Of a stretch of 64,000 bases of DNA, positions 9,594-18,411 are shown one piece after another. Where the stretch lies: assembly GCA_947478845.1 (NCBI GenBank), contig CANJXC010000005.1, positions 16,246 to 80,245 of the forward strand. The letters run 5' to 3'. A model generated the notes under the pieces. It was not told the DNA's origin, made no database searches, and saw nothing but the letters and a program-made list of their open reading frames with translations. Numbering within the stretch: position 1 is the stretch's first letter; each line of letters opens with the position of its first letter. Origin of the DNA: Spirochaetales bacterium (GTDB lineage: Bacteria; Spirochaetota; Spirochaetia; JABEVK01). A program made the translations under genes and the position numbers.

Positions 9594-11822
9594 ATGCAAA
9601 AGCGTCGTCTGGTTACCTCTGCCCTTCCCTACGTGAACAACATCCCGCACTTAGGAAATCTCATACAAGTGCTTTCCGCAGATGTTTTTAGTCGTTACTG
9701 CCGACAGGCCGGCTTCGAGACGTTGTACATCTGTGGAACCGACGAATATGGCACTGCTACCGAGACGAAAGCCCTTGAAGAGGGCATAACCCCCAAGGAA
9801 CTCTGCGACCGTTTCTATGTGATCCACAGAGACATCTACCACTGGTTTGGCATTGCCTTCGACAAGTTTGGACGCACCAGCGACCGGGAGCAAACCGAAA
9901 TCACTCAGCAGATGTTCCTCGACCTTGACGCTTACGGGTTCATTTTGGAACAGACCATCGAGCAACTTTACCTTCCCAGTAAGGAAATGTTTCTCGCCGA
10001 CCGCTACGTGCGCGGTGTTTGCCCGGCCTGTGCTTACAAGGAAGCTCGCGGCGACCAGTGCGAAAACTGTGGGAAGTTGCTGGAACCTACCGAGCTTTTG
10101 CAACCCTGGACACCGTTGGCCCCGGGAGAACCGCTGGTGATCCGGCCCACCAAACACCTGTACATCGACCTCCCGAAGCTAAAAGACAAACTCGAGGCTT
10201 GGATAGCCGAGGCCAGCGCGCGGGGCAACTGGGCCCGTAATGCTGTTAAGATGACCGAGGCTTGGATTAGGGATGGGCTCAAGCCCCGCGCCATCACCCG
10301 CGACCTGAAATGGGGCATCCCGGTACCCAAAACTGGCTGGGAAAACAAGGTTTTCTACGTTTGGTTCGATGCCCCCATCGGCTACATCAGCATGACGGCG
10401 GCCCTGCGACCAAACGACTGGAAGTCTTGGTGGCAGAACCAAGAAAACGTTGAGCTGTATCAATTTATTGGAAAGGACAACATCCCTTTTCACACGGTTG
10501 TCTTCCCGTCGAGCCTCCTGGGCTCGGGTAGACCCTGGACCATGCTGCATACCATGAGCTCGAGCGAGTACCTCAACTACGAGTCAGGCAAGTTCAGCAA
10601 AAGCGCGGGCACCGGGGTGTTCGGTAACGACGTGCAAACCACGGGCATCGCCGCCGACATCTGGCGTTTCTACCTGTTTTATAATCGCCCTGAAAAGAAC
10701 GACACCCTTTTCGCCTGGAAGGAGTTCCAGGAGCGCGTGAACTCCGACCTCATCGGGAACTTGGCCAACCTCGTCAACCGGACCCTCACCTTCTACACCA
10801 AGAACTTTGGTCCGCACGTTCTGCGACCGGCAGAACACACCGGACTCTGGAAGTCCGCTCGGGAAAGTGAGGCACGGATTCGGGCCCACCTCGAAAAAGC
10901 TGAACTTCGCGATGCCCTGAAAGAGACTCTTGACCTAGCCGACCTAGGAAACAAGCTTTTTCAAGATTCGGAACCTTGGAAGCTGGTTAAAAGTGACCCT
11001 GCGGCTGCCCAGGATTTGCTGGCCAACTTGGTGCATTTGGTGCGCGACCTGGGTCTACTAATCGAGCCCTACCTCCCCACAACGGGGGCCAAAATTCGGC
11101 AGTTCCTCACGGTGGCAAGCGACCGATGGGATCAGTTGGGCCAACTCACCGGGGGACTGGTCGTGGCTCCAATCGAAATCCTTTTCAAAAAACTGGAAGA
11201 CGAAGAGATCACGAAGTGGCAGGCCCAGTTCGCGGGTAGCCAGAAAGAGAGGAAGGACGCCCTTGATACGCAAGCCCCTGAAACCCCCGCGCCGAAAATC
11301 CCGGTGCCACCCGCGGAGAGCTTTCGCCAGCGAATCGACCTGCGCGTGGCCAAGATACTCGAGGTGAGGCAACACCCGGCGGCCGACAAGCTCTACATAG
11401 AACTGCTGGAAACGGCGCCGGGGGTCACCAGCCAGATCGTGAGTGGACTGGCACCCTACTACAAACCCGAGGAACTCGCTGGTCATCACATTCTCTTGGC
11501 GGCCAACCTCAAGCCCGCCAAACTCCGGGGTGAAATGAGCAACGGTATGCTGTTGGCCGCAAGTCGGCTGAGCCCGACGGGAGACAAGGAAATTGTGGAG
11601 GTAATTTTCGCCGATGACATAGCTGTAGGAACCCCGCTGGACCTCGAAGGCGATGCTCCCCGGGCTGTGGGCAGCGAGCTCAAGCCGCAGATCAGCATCG
11701 ACACCTTTTTTGCCACCCCCTTGCGGATGGAAGGGGGCCAGCTGGTCACCGGCGAAGTAGCCCTCAAGGCCGGAGGAAAGGGCCTGAAAACCTCGAAAGT
11801 TCTCAACGGCGAAGTGGGTTGA
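9594..11822 (+). CDS. metG: Methionine--tRNA ligase
   Basis: Charges tRNA-Met with methionine for initiation and elongation in the cytoplasm. The 742-residue protein has the class I HIGH-type motif (HLGN, residues 19-22), a zinc knuckle with CPAC and CENC pairs near residues 142-158, the KMSKS-type loop KFSKS near residue 333, and after a linker a C-terminal OB-fold tRNA-binding domain starting around residue 580 (RIDLRVAKI). This is the long dimeric MetRS form. The start is the first ATG and is placed just 6 bases after a -10 hexamer. Its stop overlaps the following femX-like gene by 4 bases (TTGA), indicating an operon. Confidence 0.96.
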   Translation: MQKRRLVTSALPYVNNIPHLGNLIQVLSADVFSRYCRQAGFETLYICGTDEYGTATETKALEEGITPKELCDRFYVIHRDIYHWFGIAFDKFGRTSDREQTEITQQMFLDLDAYGFILEQTIEQLYLPSKEMFLADRYVRGVCPACAYKEARGDQCENCGKLLEPTELLQPWTPLAPGEPLVIRPTKHLYIDLPKLKDKLEAWIAEASARGNWARNAVKMTEAWIRDGLKPRAITRDLKWGIPVPKTGWENKVFYVWFDAPIGYISMTAALRPNDWKSWWQNQENVELYQFIGKDNIPFHTVVFPSSLLGSGRPWTMLHTMSSSEYLNYESGKFSKSAGTGVFGNDVQTTGIAADIWRFYLFYNRPEKNDTLFAWKEFQERVNSDLIGNLANLVNRTLTFYTKNFGPHVLRPAEHTGLWKSARESEARIRAHLEKAELRDALKETLDLADLGNKLFQDSEPWKLVKSDPAAAQDLLANLVHLVRDLGLLIEPYLPTTGAKIRQFLTVASDRWDQLGQLTGGLVVAPIEILFKKLEDEEITKWQAQFAGSQKERKDALDTQAPETPAPKIPVPPAESFRQRIDLRVAKILEVRQHPAADKLYIELLETAPGVTSQIVSGLAPYYKPEELAGHHILLAANLKPAKLRGEMSNGMLLAASRLSPTGDKEIVEVIFADDIAVGTPLDLEGDAPRAVGSELKPQISIDTFFATPLRMEGGQLVTGEVALKAGGKGLKTSKVLNGEVG

Positions 11823-12823
11823 TCCCCCTCGTCCTTCCGTGTGACCACAGCCTTCTCAATTCATCGGCGGCCTTCCTCCAGACCGGTTGGTGGGCCTCCT
11901 TTAAGGGTAACCACGGTTGGACGTCTCTGGCTTTTTTGGTGACGTTGCAGGAAGAAAGTCCAGCGCTTCCTTTGTCGGTACTGCTGCGCCAGCTTCCTTT
12001 CGGCCTCACCCTCGCCTACATTCCTCATCCGGCTGTGCCAAACTCGGGGTTACCAGAACTGGCGCGGACATTGCGGCCCTTTTTGCCGTCCGGCACTATC
12101 TGCATACGCTTCGACCTGCTAGAGGAACTTCCCGCCGGTGGTGCAGCGCCGCCCTCGGTTGCGAGTCTGCGCAAGCCACCGGCCGATGTTCAGCCACCCG
12201 ATACCGTACTTCTGCGCCTCGCCGAAGACGAGGTTCTTCTCGGCGGAATGCACAAAAAAACGCGCTACAATATCGGGCTGGCCGAAAAAAAGGGCGTCAC
12301 CGTTGAAAAGGCGGGCGTAGAGGCCCTTGGCGACTGGTACGCTCTTTACCGGCAGACTGCTGAGCGAGATCGAATCGCCATCCACTCCGAGAAGTATTAC
12401 CGCGACCTTTTTTCCCATGCGCCGTCGGTCTCGCTCTGGCTGGCTCGTTTTGAAGGCCAGCTCCTCGCTGGCAACATTGTGTTACAACACGCCACCACGG
12501 CGACCTACCTCTACGGTGCGAGCAGCAACGAGCACCGCAACCTGATGGCGCCTTACGCCTTGCAGTGGGCAGCCATGCGCGAGGCACGTGACCAAGGCGC
12601 TTCAGAATACGATCTGTTTGGTATTCCTCCCACCGACGACGAAAACCACCCCATGCATGGCCTTTACCGCTTTAAGACCGGCTTCGGAGGCCGAGTCGTC
12701 CACCGTTTGGGGGCCTGGGATGCGGTGATAAGCCCCCTTTTCTGGGCCCTTTGGACGTGGGCCGATTCTGCCCGAATCTGGTACTACAAAGTCTGGAAGA
12801 AACGCGGAAAAGGTAGGGCTTAA
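11819..12823 (+). CDS. FemAB/FemX-type aminoacyltransferase
   Basis: The family transfers amino acids from aminoacyl-tRNA to the peptidoglycan stem peptide of lipid II, building the interpeptide bridge. The 334-residue product has the tandem GNAT-like fold signature of the family: the KKTRYNI motif near residue 146, the YLYGASS and ALQW segments, and the C-terminal DLFG...LYRFKTGFGG block. The start is TTG, overlapping the metG stop (TTGA), so translation is probably coupled to metG. Pairing of a synthetase with an aminoacyl-tRNA consumer is notable. The amino acid added is not predictable from sequence here; other GNAT-like peptide ligases are an alternative. Confidence 0.82.
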   Translation: MIPLVLPCDHSLLNSSAAFLQTGWWASFKGNHGWTSLAFLVTLQEESPALPLSVLLRQLPFGLTLAYIPHPAVPNSGLPELARTLRPFLPSGTICIRFDLLEELPAGGAAPPSVASLRKPPADVQPPDTVLLRLAEDEVLLGGMHKKTRYNIGLAEKKGVTVEKAGVEALGDWYALYRQTAERDRIAIHSEKYYRDLFSHAPSVSLWLARFEGQLLAGNIVLQHATTATYLYGASSNEHRNLMAPYALQWAAMREARDQGASEYDLFGIPPTDDENHPMHGLYRFKTGFGGRVVHRLGAWDAVISPLFWALWTWADSARIWYYKVWKKRGKGRA

Positions 12824-12876
12824 AAACCATTTGACTTTTCCGACAGAACGTAGAATCCTGTCGCCAAGAGGTATAC

Positions 12877-13302
12877 ATGCTGCATTTTGAGCTTGCTTTG
12901 TGGCCCTTTATTACCGTGGCTATCGTCAATTTCATCCTGAGCTGGTTGTACTACTCGCCCGTGGCCCCTTGGTTTAAGGCGTGGCAACTTGGTGTGGGAG
13001 TAGACCCTGCCAAACAGACGATGACGGAAGAAGAGCAGAGAATGATGCCTTTCCTGTTCGGCGGTGCCTTCCTTTCCACCATTCTTCTGTCTTATGGGTT
13101 GCAGGTCGTGGTGCACAGCGTTGGAGCCAAAGATTTCCTTTCGGGTGCGGTTATTGGTGTCGTCCTCTGGGCGGCTTTTTCTGTCACCCATAGCTTGAGC
13201 ACCTTGTTTGAAGGGCGTAAACCCCAGGTGCTGATGATTAACACGGTTCTCTATCTGGTCACCTACGCAGGGTTCGGTGGCTTAGTTGCCGCCTGGAACT
13301 GA
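12877..13302 (+). CDS. DUF1761 family membrane protein
   Basis: A 141-residue integral membrane protein with about four hydrophobic segments and the family pattern: an N-terminal helix ending in NFILSWLYYSP, then WxxAF near residue 100 and a final helix. Function of the family is unknown. The ATG at 12877 is preceded by AAGAGG at a good distance, so this start is leadered. Upstream TTGACT and TAGAAT are only 14 bases apart, so no convincing promoter is assigned. The stop is immediately followed by the chemoreceptor gene, suggesting co-transcription. Confidence 0.75.
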   Translation: MLHFELALWPFITVAIVNFILSWLYYSPVAPWFKAWQLGVGVDPAKQTMTEEEQRMMPFLFGGAFLSTILLSYGLQVVVHSVGAKDFLSGAVIGVVLWAAFSVTHSLSTLFEGRKPQVLMINTVLYLVTYAGFGGLVAAWN

Positions 13303-13303
13303 A

Positions 13304-15622
13304 ATGAATCCGCCTGGGAGCGCAGTCTCTGTCTCCAGCCGAAGGGCGGTCGTCTTGATTCTGGGGCTGGTCACGATCTTGGGCATTACAGGCTTAGCAG
13401 CCCTATGGTTGCAGGCCGCGCAAGCCAGAGAGTTCGAGCGGGTGTTGGAGGAGCACAAAACGGAGCTTCGCCTGGGTCTTCTTCACGATGCCCAGACCCG
13501 CGTCCAGGTGTTTTTCAAAAATGTGTACGAAACAGCGCGAACGATTAGCCTGATTCCTGGGGTGCGTAATGCCCGCGGTACCAACCGCACCAGCCCGGAG
13601 GAGGACGTGGTGGCCACCGGGAGGTTTGACCCCGAGTCCGATATCGTCGTGCGCAACCTGTACCTCAACCTTTCGAGCAATTTCACAGTCTCTGAAGTTT
13701 ACTGCGTGATGGAAGGGCTGGACCCGACGAAAGGGCAAGTGCCATTTTTCATGTACGATTCGGTGGTCACCGGGCTCAGTCAGGGTCAGGCCGACGGTCC
13801 CGACAACCCACCCGCCAATGAAACTCTTGAGTACACCTACTACCCGGTGTTGCTGAAGGCTTTCAAGAAGAGCAACCCTGTGTATGCCTATCCAAGCCTT
13901 TCTTCGATACCGGTTGCCTACAGCGAGCCGATGCTCACTTGCGACAACACCCAGTTTACCTCCCTGAAGGACGGTGACCCCGCACGTACGCTTGGGTTGA
14001 TTTCTTCGGTGCCGTTCTACAGTAGCAGAGGAACCTTCCGAGGGATCATTTCCGTCGTTTACCGCCTCGATGCGCTCAGGTCCCTTCTTCTCAATCTGCC
14101 CTTCTTGCCATACACGGAAGCCGACAAAACTCTGGCCAAAGAGAAAGGATTTTCGCTTTCGCCGGATCCTATCCCGTTGTTGGTGGAGGCGCCCTTTGGT
14201 GTTTTGGTCGCTGACCCGCGTCAGCTAGATTTGCCCGGTAAAGTTTTGCAAGCCCGAAGCGAAAAGAATCCTGATCTGCTTTCGGTTGACCTCGGGCTAC
14301 CGGGAGGTCCTCTCTGGAGGCTGGATTACCTGATCGGAGCCCAAGAGAAAGCCGGGCTATTTGCTAAACAAAAGGCGACCGATGGCTTTCAGTGGCTCAC
14401 CCTTTGCTTGGTCGCCATGGCGTTGCTGCTCGTGTTCCTGTTAATGTGGAATGAAAACCGGCGTCGTGAATCGCTTCTTCTCCAGCTCGCTGGCGCCGTG
14501 CGGGGTGTTAGAGAAGGTGATTTGAAGATCAAGCTGACGATGTCCCAAAAACGTGGAGCCGTGCAGGACTTGGGCACTTCCTTTGCGGGGATGGTTTCAT
14601 CCATCCGGAAGATTGTCGAAGCCCTGAAAGCGACCCTCGAGACCTCCACCATGGTGAGCCGGGACCTCGCTTCCTCCTCGGAAGAAGCGTCTGTTACCTT
14701 GTCGGGCATCCGTCAAAATCTAGCGGAAATATCGACGGTGGTGGCCGGGCTCGAAGAGTTGGTGGGCACAACAATGGGCGCTATTTCCCAGCACGCCCAA
14801 GCCGAGAACCTAGTACGCACCAATGTGCAGGACCTCGAACGCAGGGTGGGTCAGACGGCGAGCTTGGTGCAGATGTCGATGACGAACATCGCGGGCCTAT
14901 CATCCTCCATGGGCTCCCAGTCCAACCTCATCAAGACTCTGGGCATGGAAAGCCAGTCTGCCCGCAACCGGATGAACCATGCTGCCGCCCAACTGAGCAA
15001 GGTGCAATTGAAGGTGGATGCCATCTCAGACACCGTATCGAACATCGGCGACATCACCACTAAGACCAAGCTTTTGGCCATGAATGCGGCCATTGAGGCG
15101 GCTCACTCCGGCAGTAGCGGGCGAGGCTTCGCGGTAGTTTCACAGAATATTCGGTCGTTGGCTGAGGAAACCGAGAAACAAAGCTTGGCTATTACCTACG
15201 ACCTGAAGGATCTAGTGGAGTCCCTGGCTACGGCCAACGAGGCTCAAACCTGGACGGCCAGTCACCTTTCGCAATTGCTCGACAACTTTGAGGACCTAGG
15301 GCGGCAACTCACCGACATCTCTGCGAACCTGACCGAACTCGGGAGCGGGAGCCAAGAAGTTCTGGCCGATCTGGGCGAGACCGAAAAAGGTAGCCACCGC
15401 GTGGTGGAATCTCTCAACAGGATGGAGGTTGAGTCGGCGCAACTGGTCTCGCGAATTCAGGAATTAGTTCATCTGGCTCAAACGACCTCTCGCCAGACCC
15501 GTAATCTGGAAGCAGCGATGATGGAAGTGGGCACGGCGGTTCAAAGTGTCGCCGATGCTGGCACCAAGAATATGGCGGGCGTCGAGTCTTTGGTAGTTCA
15601 AGCCAGTCGTTTCAAGGATTAA
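13304..15622 (+). CDS. Methyl-accepting chemotaxis protein
   Basis: Transmembrane chemoreceptor that controls the CheA kinase through CheW. From the ATG at 13304 the protein has a first membrane helix (about residues 15-36), a ~320-residue extracytoplasmic sensor of the Cache type, a second helix (about 363-383), a short HAMP region, and a long helical signalling domain. The conserved hairpin tip is clear (KTKLLAMNAAIEAAHSG, about residues 586-602). A TTG 18 bases upstream would overlap the previous gene; the ATG one base after that gene's stop fits better. The ligand is not predictable. The gene ends in a 14-base palindrome (AAGGATT/AATCCTT) spanning its stop and converges on the response regulator gene. 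Confidence 0.92.
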   Translation: MNPPGSAVSVSSRRAVVLILGLVTILGITGLAALWLQAAQAREFERVLEEHKTELRLGLLHDAQTRVQVFFKNVYETARTISLIPGVRNARGTNRTSPEEDVVATGRFDPESDIVVRNLYLNLSSNFTVSEVYCVMEGLDPTKGQVPFFMYDSVVTGLSQGQADGPDNPPANETLEYTYYPVLLKAFKKSNPVYAYPSLSSIPVAYSEPMLTCDNTQFTSLKDGDPARTLGLISSVPFYSSRGTFRGIISVVYRLDALRSLLLNLPFLPYTEADKTLAKEKGFSLSPDPIPLLVEAPFGVLVADPRQLDLPGKVLQARSEKNPDLLSVDLGLPGGPLWRLDYLIGAQEKAGLFAKQKATDGFQWLTLCLVAMALLLVFLLMWNENRRRESLLLQLAGAVRGVREGDLKIKLTMSQKRGAVQDLGTSFAGMVSSIRKIVEALKATLETSTMVSRDLASSSEEASVTLSGIRQNLAEISTVVAGLEELVGTTMGAISQHAQAENLVRTNVQDLERRVGQTASLVQMSMTNIAGLSSSMGSQSNLIKTLGMESQSARNRMNHAAAQLSKVQLKVDAISDTVSNIGDITTKTKLLAMNAAIEAAHSGSSGRGFAVVSQNIRSLAEETEKQSLAITYDLKDLVESLATANEAQTWTASHLSQLLDNFEDLGRQLTDISANLTELGSGSQEVLADLGETEKGSHRVVESLNRMEVESAQLVSRIQELVHLAQTTSRQTRNLEAAMMEVGTAVQSVADAGTKNMAGVESLVVQASRFKD

Positions 15623-15640
15623 TCCTTTTCAGGCTTTCTG

Positions 15641-16657
15641 TTACTCCATGGAATCTTTGATCTGACGCAAGGGTTCTTTGAGGCCGGAAAAGGCGGAAAC
15701 GAGTTGCGGATCGAACCAAGTACCCCCCATTTCGAATATCTTCGAACAGGCCTCGTCGAAGGGCAAGGCTTCCTTGTAGCTTCTCCGGGTTGAAAGGGCA
15801 TCGAACACGTCCATGAGGGCAACGATACGGGCTTCGAGGGGAATCGCTTCCCCGCTGAGACCCAAAAGGTAGCCTTGGCCATCCCAACGTTCGTGGTGGT
15901 AATACGCAATATTGGAGGCCATCTCGTCGATGCCTTCGGTACTTAGAATCTGAAAGCCATGACGGACGTGCTGTTTTTGCACTTCTCGTTCGGTCTCGGT
16001 AAACTTGTCGGGGCTGTTTTGAAGTTGGCAGGCCACACCAACTTTTCCGATGTCGTGCAGGCCGGCATAAAGTTGGATTCTTTCCACCCAGACCTGGTCG
16101 CGTCCGAGTGCTTCGGCAAGCAGTCCGCTATAGGCACTCACCCGCTCAATGTGGCTCATGGTGTCTTCATCTGAGTTCTGATTGGCGGTCTCAAGCGCGA
16201 AAATCATGCTTTTGGTGAGTCGGGCAATCCTGCCTTTCTGCTCTATGATGGTGGAACCTTGAAGGCGGCGGCGGTAGGCCTGCCGGATGGTAAAGACCAG
16301 TTCGTCGATGCGCCAAGGTTTATTAAGGTAGCGGTACAGGCCAGCAACGTTGACCGCTTTTTGAATAGCCTCCAGGTCAGAATAGCCGGTGAGCATCACC
16401 AGTTGGGTCTCGGGGCTCAGTTCACGGACGGCACTTAAAAGCTCATGGCCCCTGAGACCAGGCATGTTCTCATCCGAAATCACCATGACCAAGTTTCTGC
16501 CCTCAAGCAAAAGACTTCGCACCAGCTCAAGTGCCTGATCCCCATCGGGAGAAGTTTCGATTTCAAACTCTGAGCCTACTTCGCGCCGCAGTTCCACCCG
16601 AAGGCTTTCAAGGAGAAGGTTCTCATCGTCGACACACAGCAAGAGCGGCTTGGACAT
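15641..16657 (-). CDS. Response regulator with HD-GYP output domain
   Basis: The 338-residue protein has a receiver domain (acidic pocket D10-D11, likely phosphoacceptor D62, conserved Lys in LNKPW) followed by an HD-GYP domain with HDIGK and HHERWDGQGY. HD-GYP proteins typically hydrolyse cyclic di-GMP, so phosphorylation likely controls local c-di-GMP levels. A longer frame extends 225 bases upstream, but that stretch is the tatD coding region; the ATG one base after the tatD stop is the natural start. No histidine kinase is adjacent, so the partner kinase is unknown. Confidence 0.9.
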   Translation of the reverse strand: MSKPLLLCVDDENLLLESLRVELRREVGSEFEIETSPDGDQALELVRSLLLEGRNLVMVISDENMPGLRGHELLSAVRELSPETQLVMLTGYSDLEAIQKAVNVAGLYRYLNKPWRIDELVFTIRQAYRRRLQGSTIIEQKGRIARLTKSMIFALETANQNSDEDTMSHIERVSAYSGLLAEALGRDQVWVERIQLYAGLHDIGKVGVACQLQNSPDKFTETEREVQKQHVRHGFQILSTEGIDEMASNIAYYHHERWDGQGYLLGLSGEAIPLEARIVALMDVFDALSTRRSYKEALPFDEACSKIFEMGGTWFDPQLVSAFSGLKEPLRQIKDSME

Positions 16658-16658
16658 T

Positions 16659-17477
16659 TCATCCAGTGTAGGCACCGTGGGTGACTTGATCAAGGAACCC
16701 TTTGCAGATCGCTCGGGAGTTTGTCCAAAATTGCTGGGCGGCCTCGTCGCGATCGACCCCCCAAAGCGACGCCGCGACTTCCAACACCTCGGTAATATAG
16801 GCGCTCTCATTTGCACGTTGGGGGTCGGCTCTCCAAAGGGCTTGGGGGAGGAGGTCTGGTGAGTCGGTTTCCAGCAGCACACGGTCGCGGGGAAGGGCCT
16901 TGAACACTTCGGGGAGCCGCAGGTTTCGGGTCCGGGTGAGTGCTCCCGAAAAAGAAAACCAGGCGTTCAGGTGGAGAAGTTCGTCGGCCACCGGCCAACT
17001 TGCCGAGAAGGAGTGCAGAACCACCGGAACCTCACGGTGTTTTCTACGCGCCAGGTACCAGTTTAAGCGGTCCCACGTACGCCGGCAATGCAACGTGCAC
17101 ACTCGTCCCAAACGACCTGCGAGAGCCAGTTGGGGTTCGAAAGCCGCCTCCTGGAGGACTAAGTCGGGGCCGGCAGTTCGGTCAAGGCCAATTTCGCCCA
17201 CCCAAGCGTGGGGCCAAGCTTGGAGGCGCTCCTCCAGCGGGCCAAGCCAGTTTGAGGAGGTCTGTCCCTCAGGGAGGTACCATGGGTGGACACCAAAAGC
17301 CGGAATAACGCCAGGTTGAGTTCTTGCAAGGGCTTCGACGTCGTCCCAGTCACCGGGCTCGGTGCTGCACACCACAAAAGCTTCTACTCCCGCCTGGCGG
17401 GCTCTGGCGAAAACCCCCTCGCGATCGGCGGCGAACGCAGAGGCTTGCAAATGGCAATGCGCATCGAAAAGGGGCAT
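16659..17477 (-). CDS. TatD family metal-dependent hydrolase
   Basis: Metal-dependent amidohydrolase-fold DNase family acting in the cytoplasm in DNA repair or degradation. The chosen start gives MPLFDAHCHL, which carries the canonical N-terminal DxHxH-type metal motif. Later metal-site landmarks are GEIGLD, the TLHCRR and VVLHSFS histidines, and ETDSPDLL. Length (272 residues) is usual for TatD. The longer in-frame start lacks support and would enter the divergent gene. A TATCAT hexamer ends exactly 6 bases before this ATG, so the message may be leaderless. The response regulator gene follows after a single base. Several residues deviate from TatD, so the substrate is uncertain. Confidence 0.85.
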   Translation of the reverse strand: MPLFDAHCHLQASAFAADREGVFARARQAGVEAFVVCSTEPGDWDDVEALARTQPGVIPAFGVHPWYLPEGQTSSNWLGPLEERLQAWPHAWVGEIGLDRTAGPDLVLQEAAFEPQLALAGRLGRVCTLHCRRTWDRLNWYLARRKHREVPVVLHSFSASWPVADELLHLNAWFSFSGALTRTRNLRLPEVFKALPRDRVLLETDSPDLLPQALWRADPQRANESAYITEVLEVAASLWGVDRDEAAQQFWTNSRAICKGFLDQVTHGAYTG

Positions 17478-17483
17478 GGTGCC

Positions 17484-17497
17484 ATGATAGACTATCA
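17484..17497. promoter_or_regulatory. Divergent promoter region with a 13-base dyad
   Basis: Only 22 bases separate the tatD and flavodiiron-like start codons. They contain a perfect dyad TGATAG-A-CTATCA (17485-17497). The same bases supply a -10-like TATCAT for tatD (minus strand, 17484-17489) and TAGACT for the divergent gene (17488-17493), each ending 6 bases before its start codon. No clear -35 is seen on either side. A repressor bound here would block both genes. Confidence 0.45.
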
Positions 17498-17499
17498 CC

Positions 17500-18411
17500 A
17501 TGACACCCGAAACCCCTTTGGCCCCCGGTATCTGGCGCCTGAGCTCCAACCTCGATGAGGAGGATCTGCCACTTCTGGAAGGTCTTTGGCCCGTCCCTCA
17601 CGGCCTTGCCCTGCACAGCTACCTGATTCGTGGACTCAAAACCGTGGTGATCGATCCCTACTGTCTCGGACCTTACGGTGTCGACGAGGTGGCCGAAGAT
17701 CTGAGCCTCTTGGGCTTGGGGTGGCCAGAGGTGGATGCGGTGGCGTTTACCGGTGCTCACCGGCAATGGAAGGGGCCGGTGCCGGTTTGGGGGGCTCAAC
17801 AGGAGAAGGATCTCCTGGAAGCCGGGTTGCAACAGTTGCCAGGAATGCTCTGGCACCCGTCCACCGGAGTCCTGTTCTCGGGCGTTCACTGGGCGGGGTT
17901 TGGAGCTGTGGAGGACACTGTATTGTCCACAGAGGCTAACGGAACTGAAGCTCGATTTTACGACGATGAAGCGCTTCGATGGTGGGTAACTCATCCAAAC
18001 TCCTCGGGGCAAGTTCCCGATGGAACTCGGTTTATCGCCCCGGCGCATGGCCTTCTGTGGCCAAACCCACAGGTCGTTGTCGACCGCGGACGGGCCTGGG
18101 CTGGCTGGGACGGAGCGGCCGAAGACGACGTTGCCGTGGTGTGGAGCGATGCGCCCGACCAAGACGAGATGACCTTCGACCTGCTGGCGGCTTTGCAGAA
18201 GCCTGGCTTCGGAGTGAGCCTCCTGCGGGTTCCTACCGACCACGAATCGTTTGTCAGGGCTGCTCTACGGCGCGCCTCCGGGCTTGTGATGGGTCCCACG
18301 ACCGACCAAAATCTGTTGGCCGGACTCTCCAAAGTCCTCTGGCGTCCGGTTCCTGGAGAAGATTTGGTGGCGGGCGCTGAGGCTCTCTACCGGGACATCG
18401 AAGCGAAATGA
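17500..18411 (+). CDS. Degenerate flavodiiron-like (FprA-like) protein
   Basis: A 303-residue protein whose layout follows flavodiiron proteins: an N-terminal lactamase-like half (IWRLSS, HSYLIRGLKTVVIDPY, then LFSG and FIAPAHGLLWP near residues 178-187) and a shortened flavodoxin-like half (VAVVWSD...LVMGPTT, residues 211-267). Normal family members have about 400 residues and a diiron motif HxExDH; here the equivalent stretch is TGAHRQWKG (84-92), so the key His, Glu and Asp ligands are missing, although H119 and H183 may remain. It is therefore probably not an O2 or NO reductase. It may be a binding or sensory relic. The assignment is from pattern alone. Its stop overlaps rmuC. Confidence 0.55.
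   Translation: MTPETPLAPGIWRLSSNLDEEDLPLLEGLWPVPHGLALHSYLIRGLKTVVIDPYCLGPYGVDEVAEDLSLLGLGWPEVDAVAFTGAHRQWKGPVPVWGAQQEKDLLEAGLQQLPGMLWHPSTGVLFSGVHWAGFGAVEDTVLSTEANGTEARFYDDEALRWWVTHPNSSGQVPDGTRFIAPAHGLLWPNPQVVVDRGRAWAGWDGAAEDDVAVVWSDAPDQDEMTFDLLAALQKPGFGVSLLRVPTDHESFVRAALRRASGLVMGPTTDQNLLAGLSKVLWRPVPGEDLVAGAEALYRDIEAK

Noticed and set aside
12831..12856. TTGACT and TAGAAT before the DUF1761 gene as a promoter
   Set aside because: The spacer is only 14 bases, outside the normal range, although each hexamer looks good.
17350..18243. 297-codon antisense frame over the flavodiiron-like gene
   Set aside because: The plus-strand frame shows a recognisable fold pattern and an overlap with rmuC; the antisense frame shows none.
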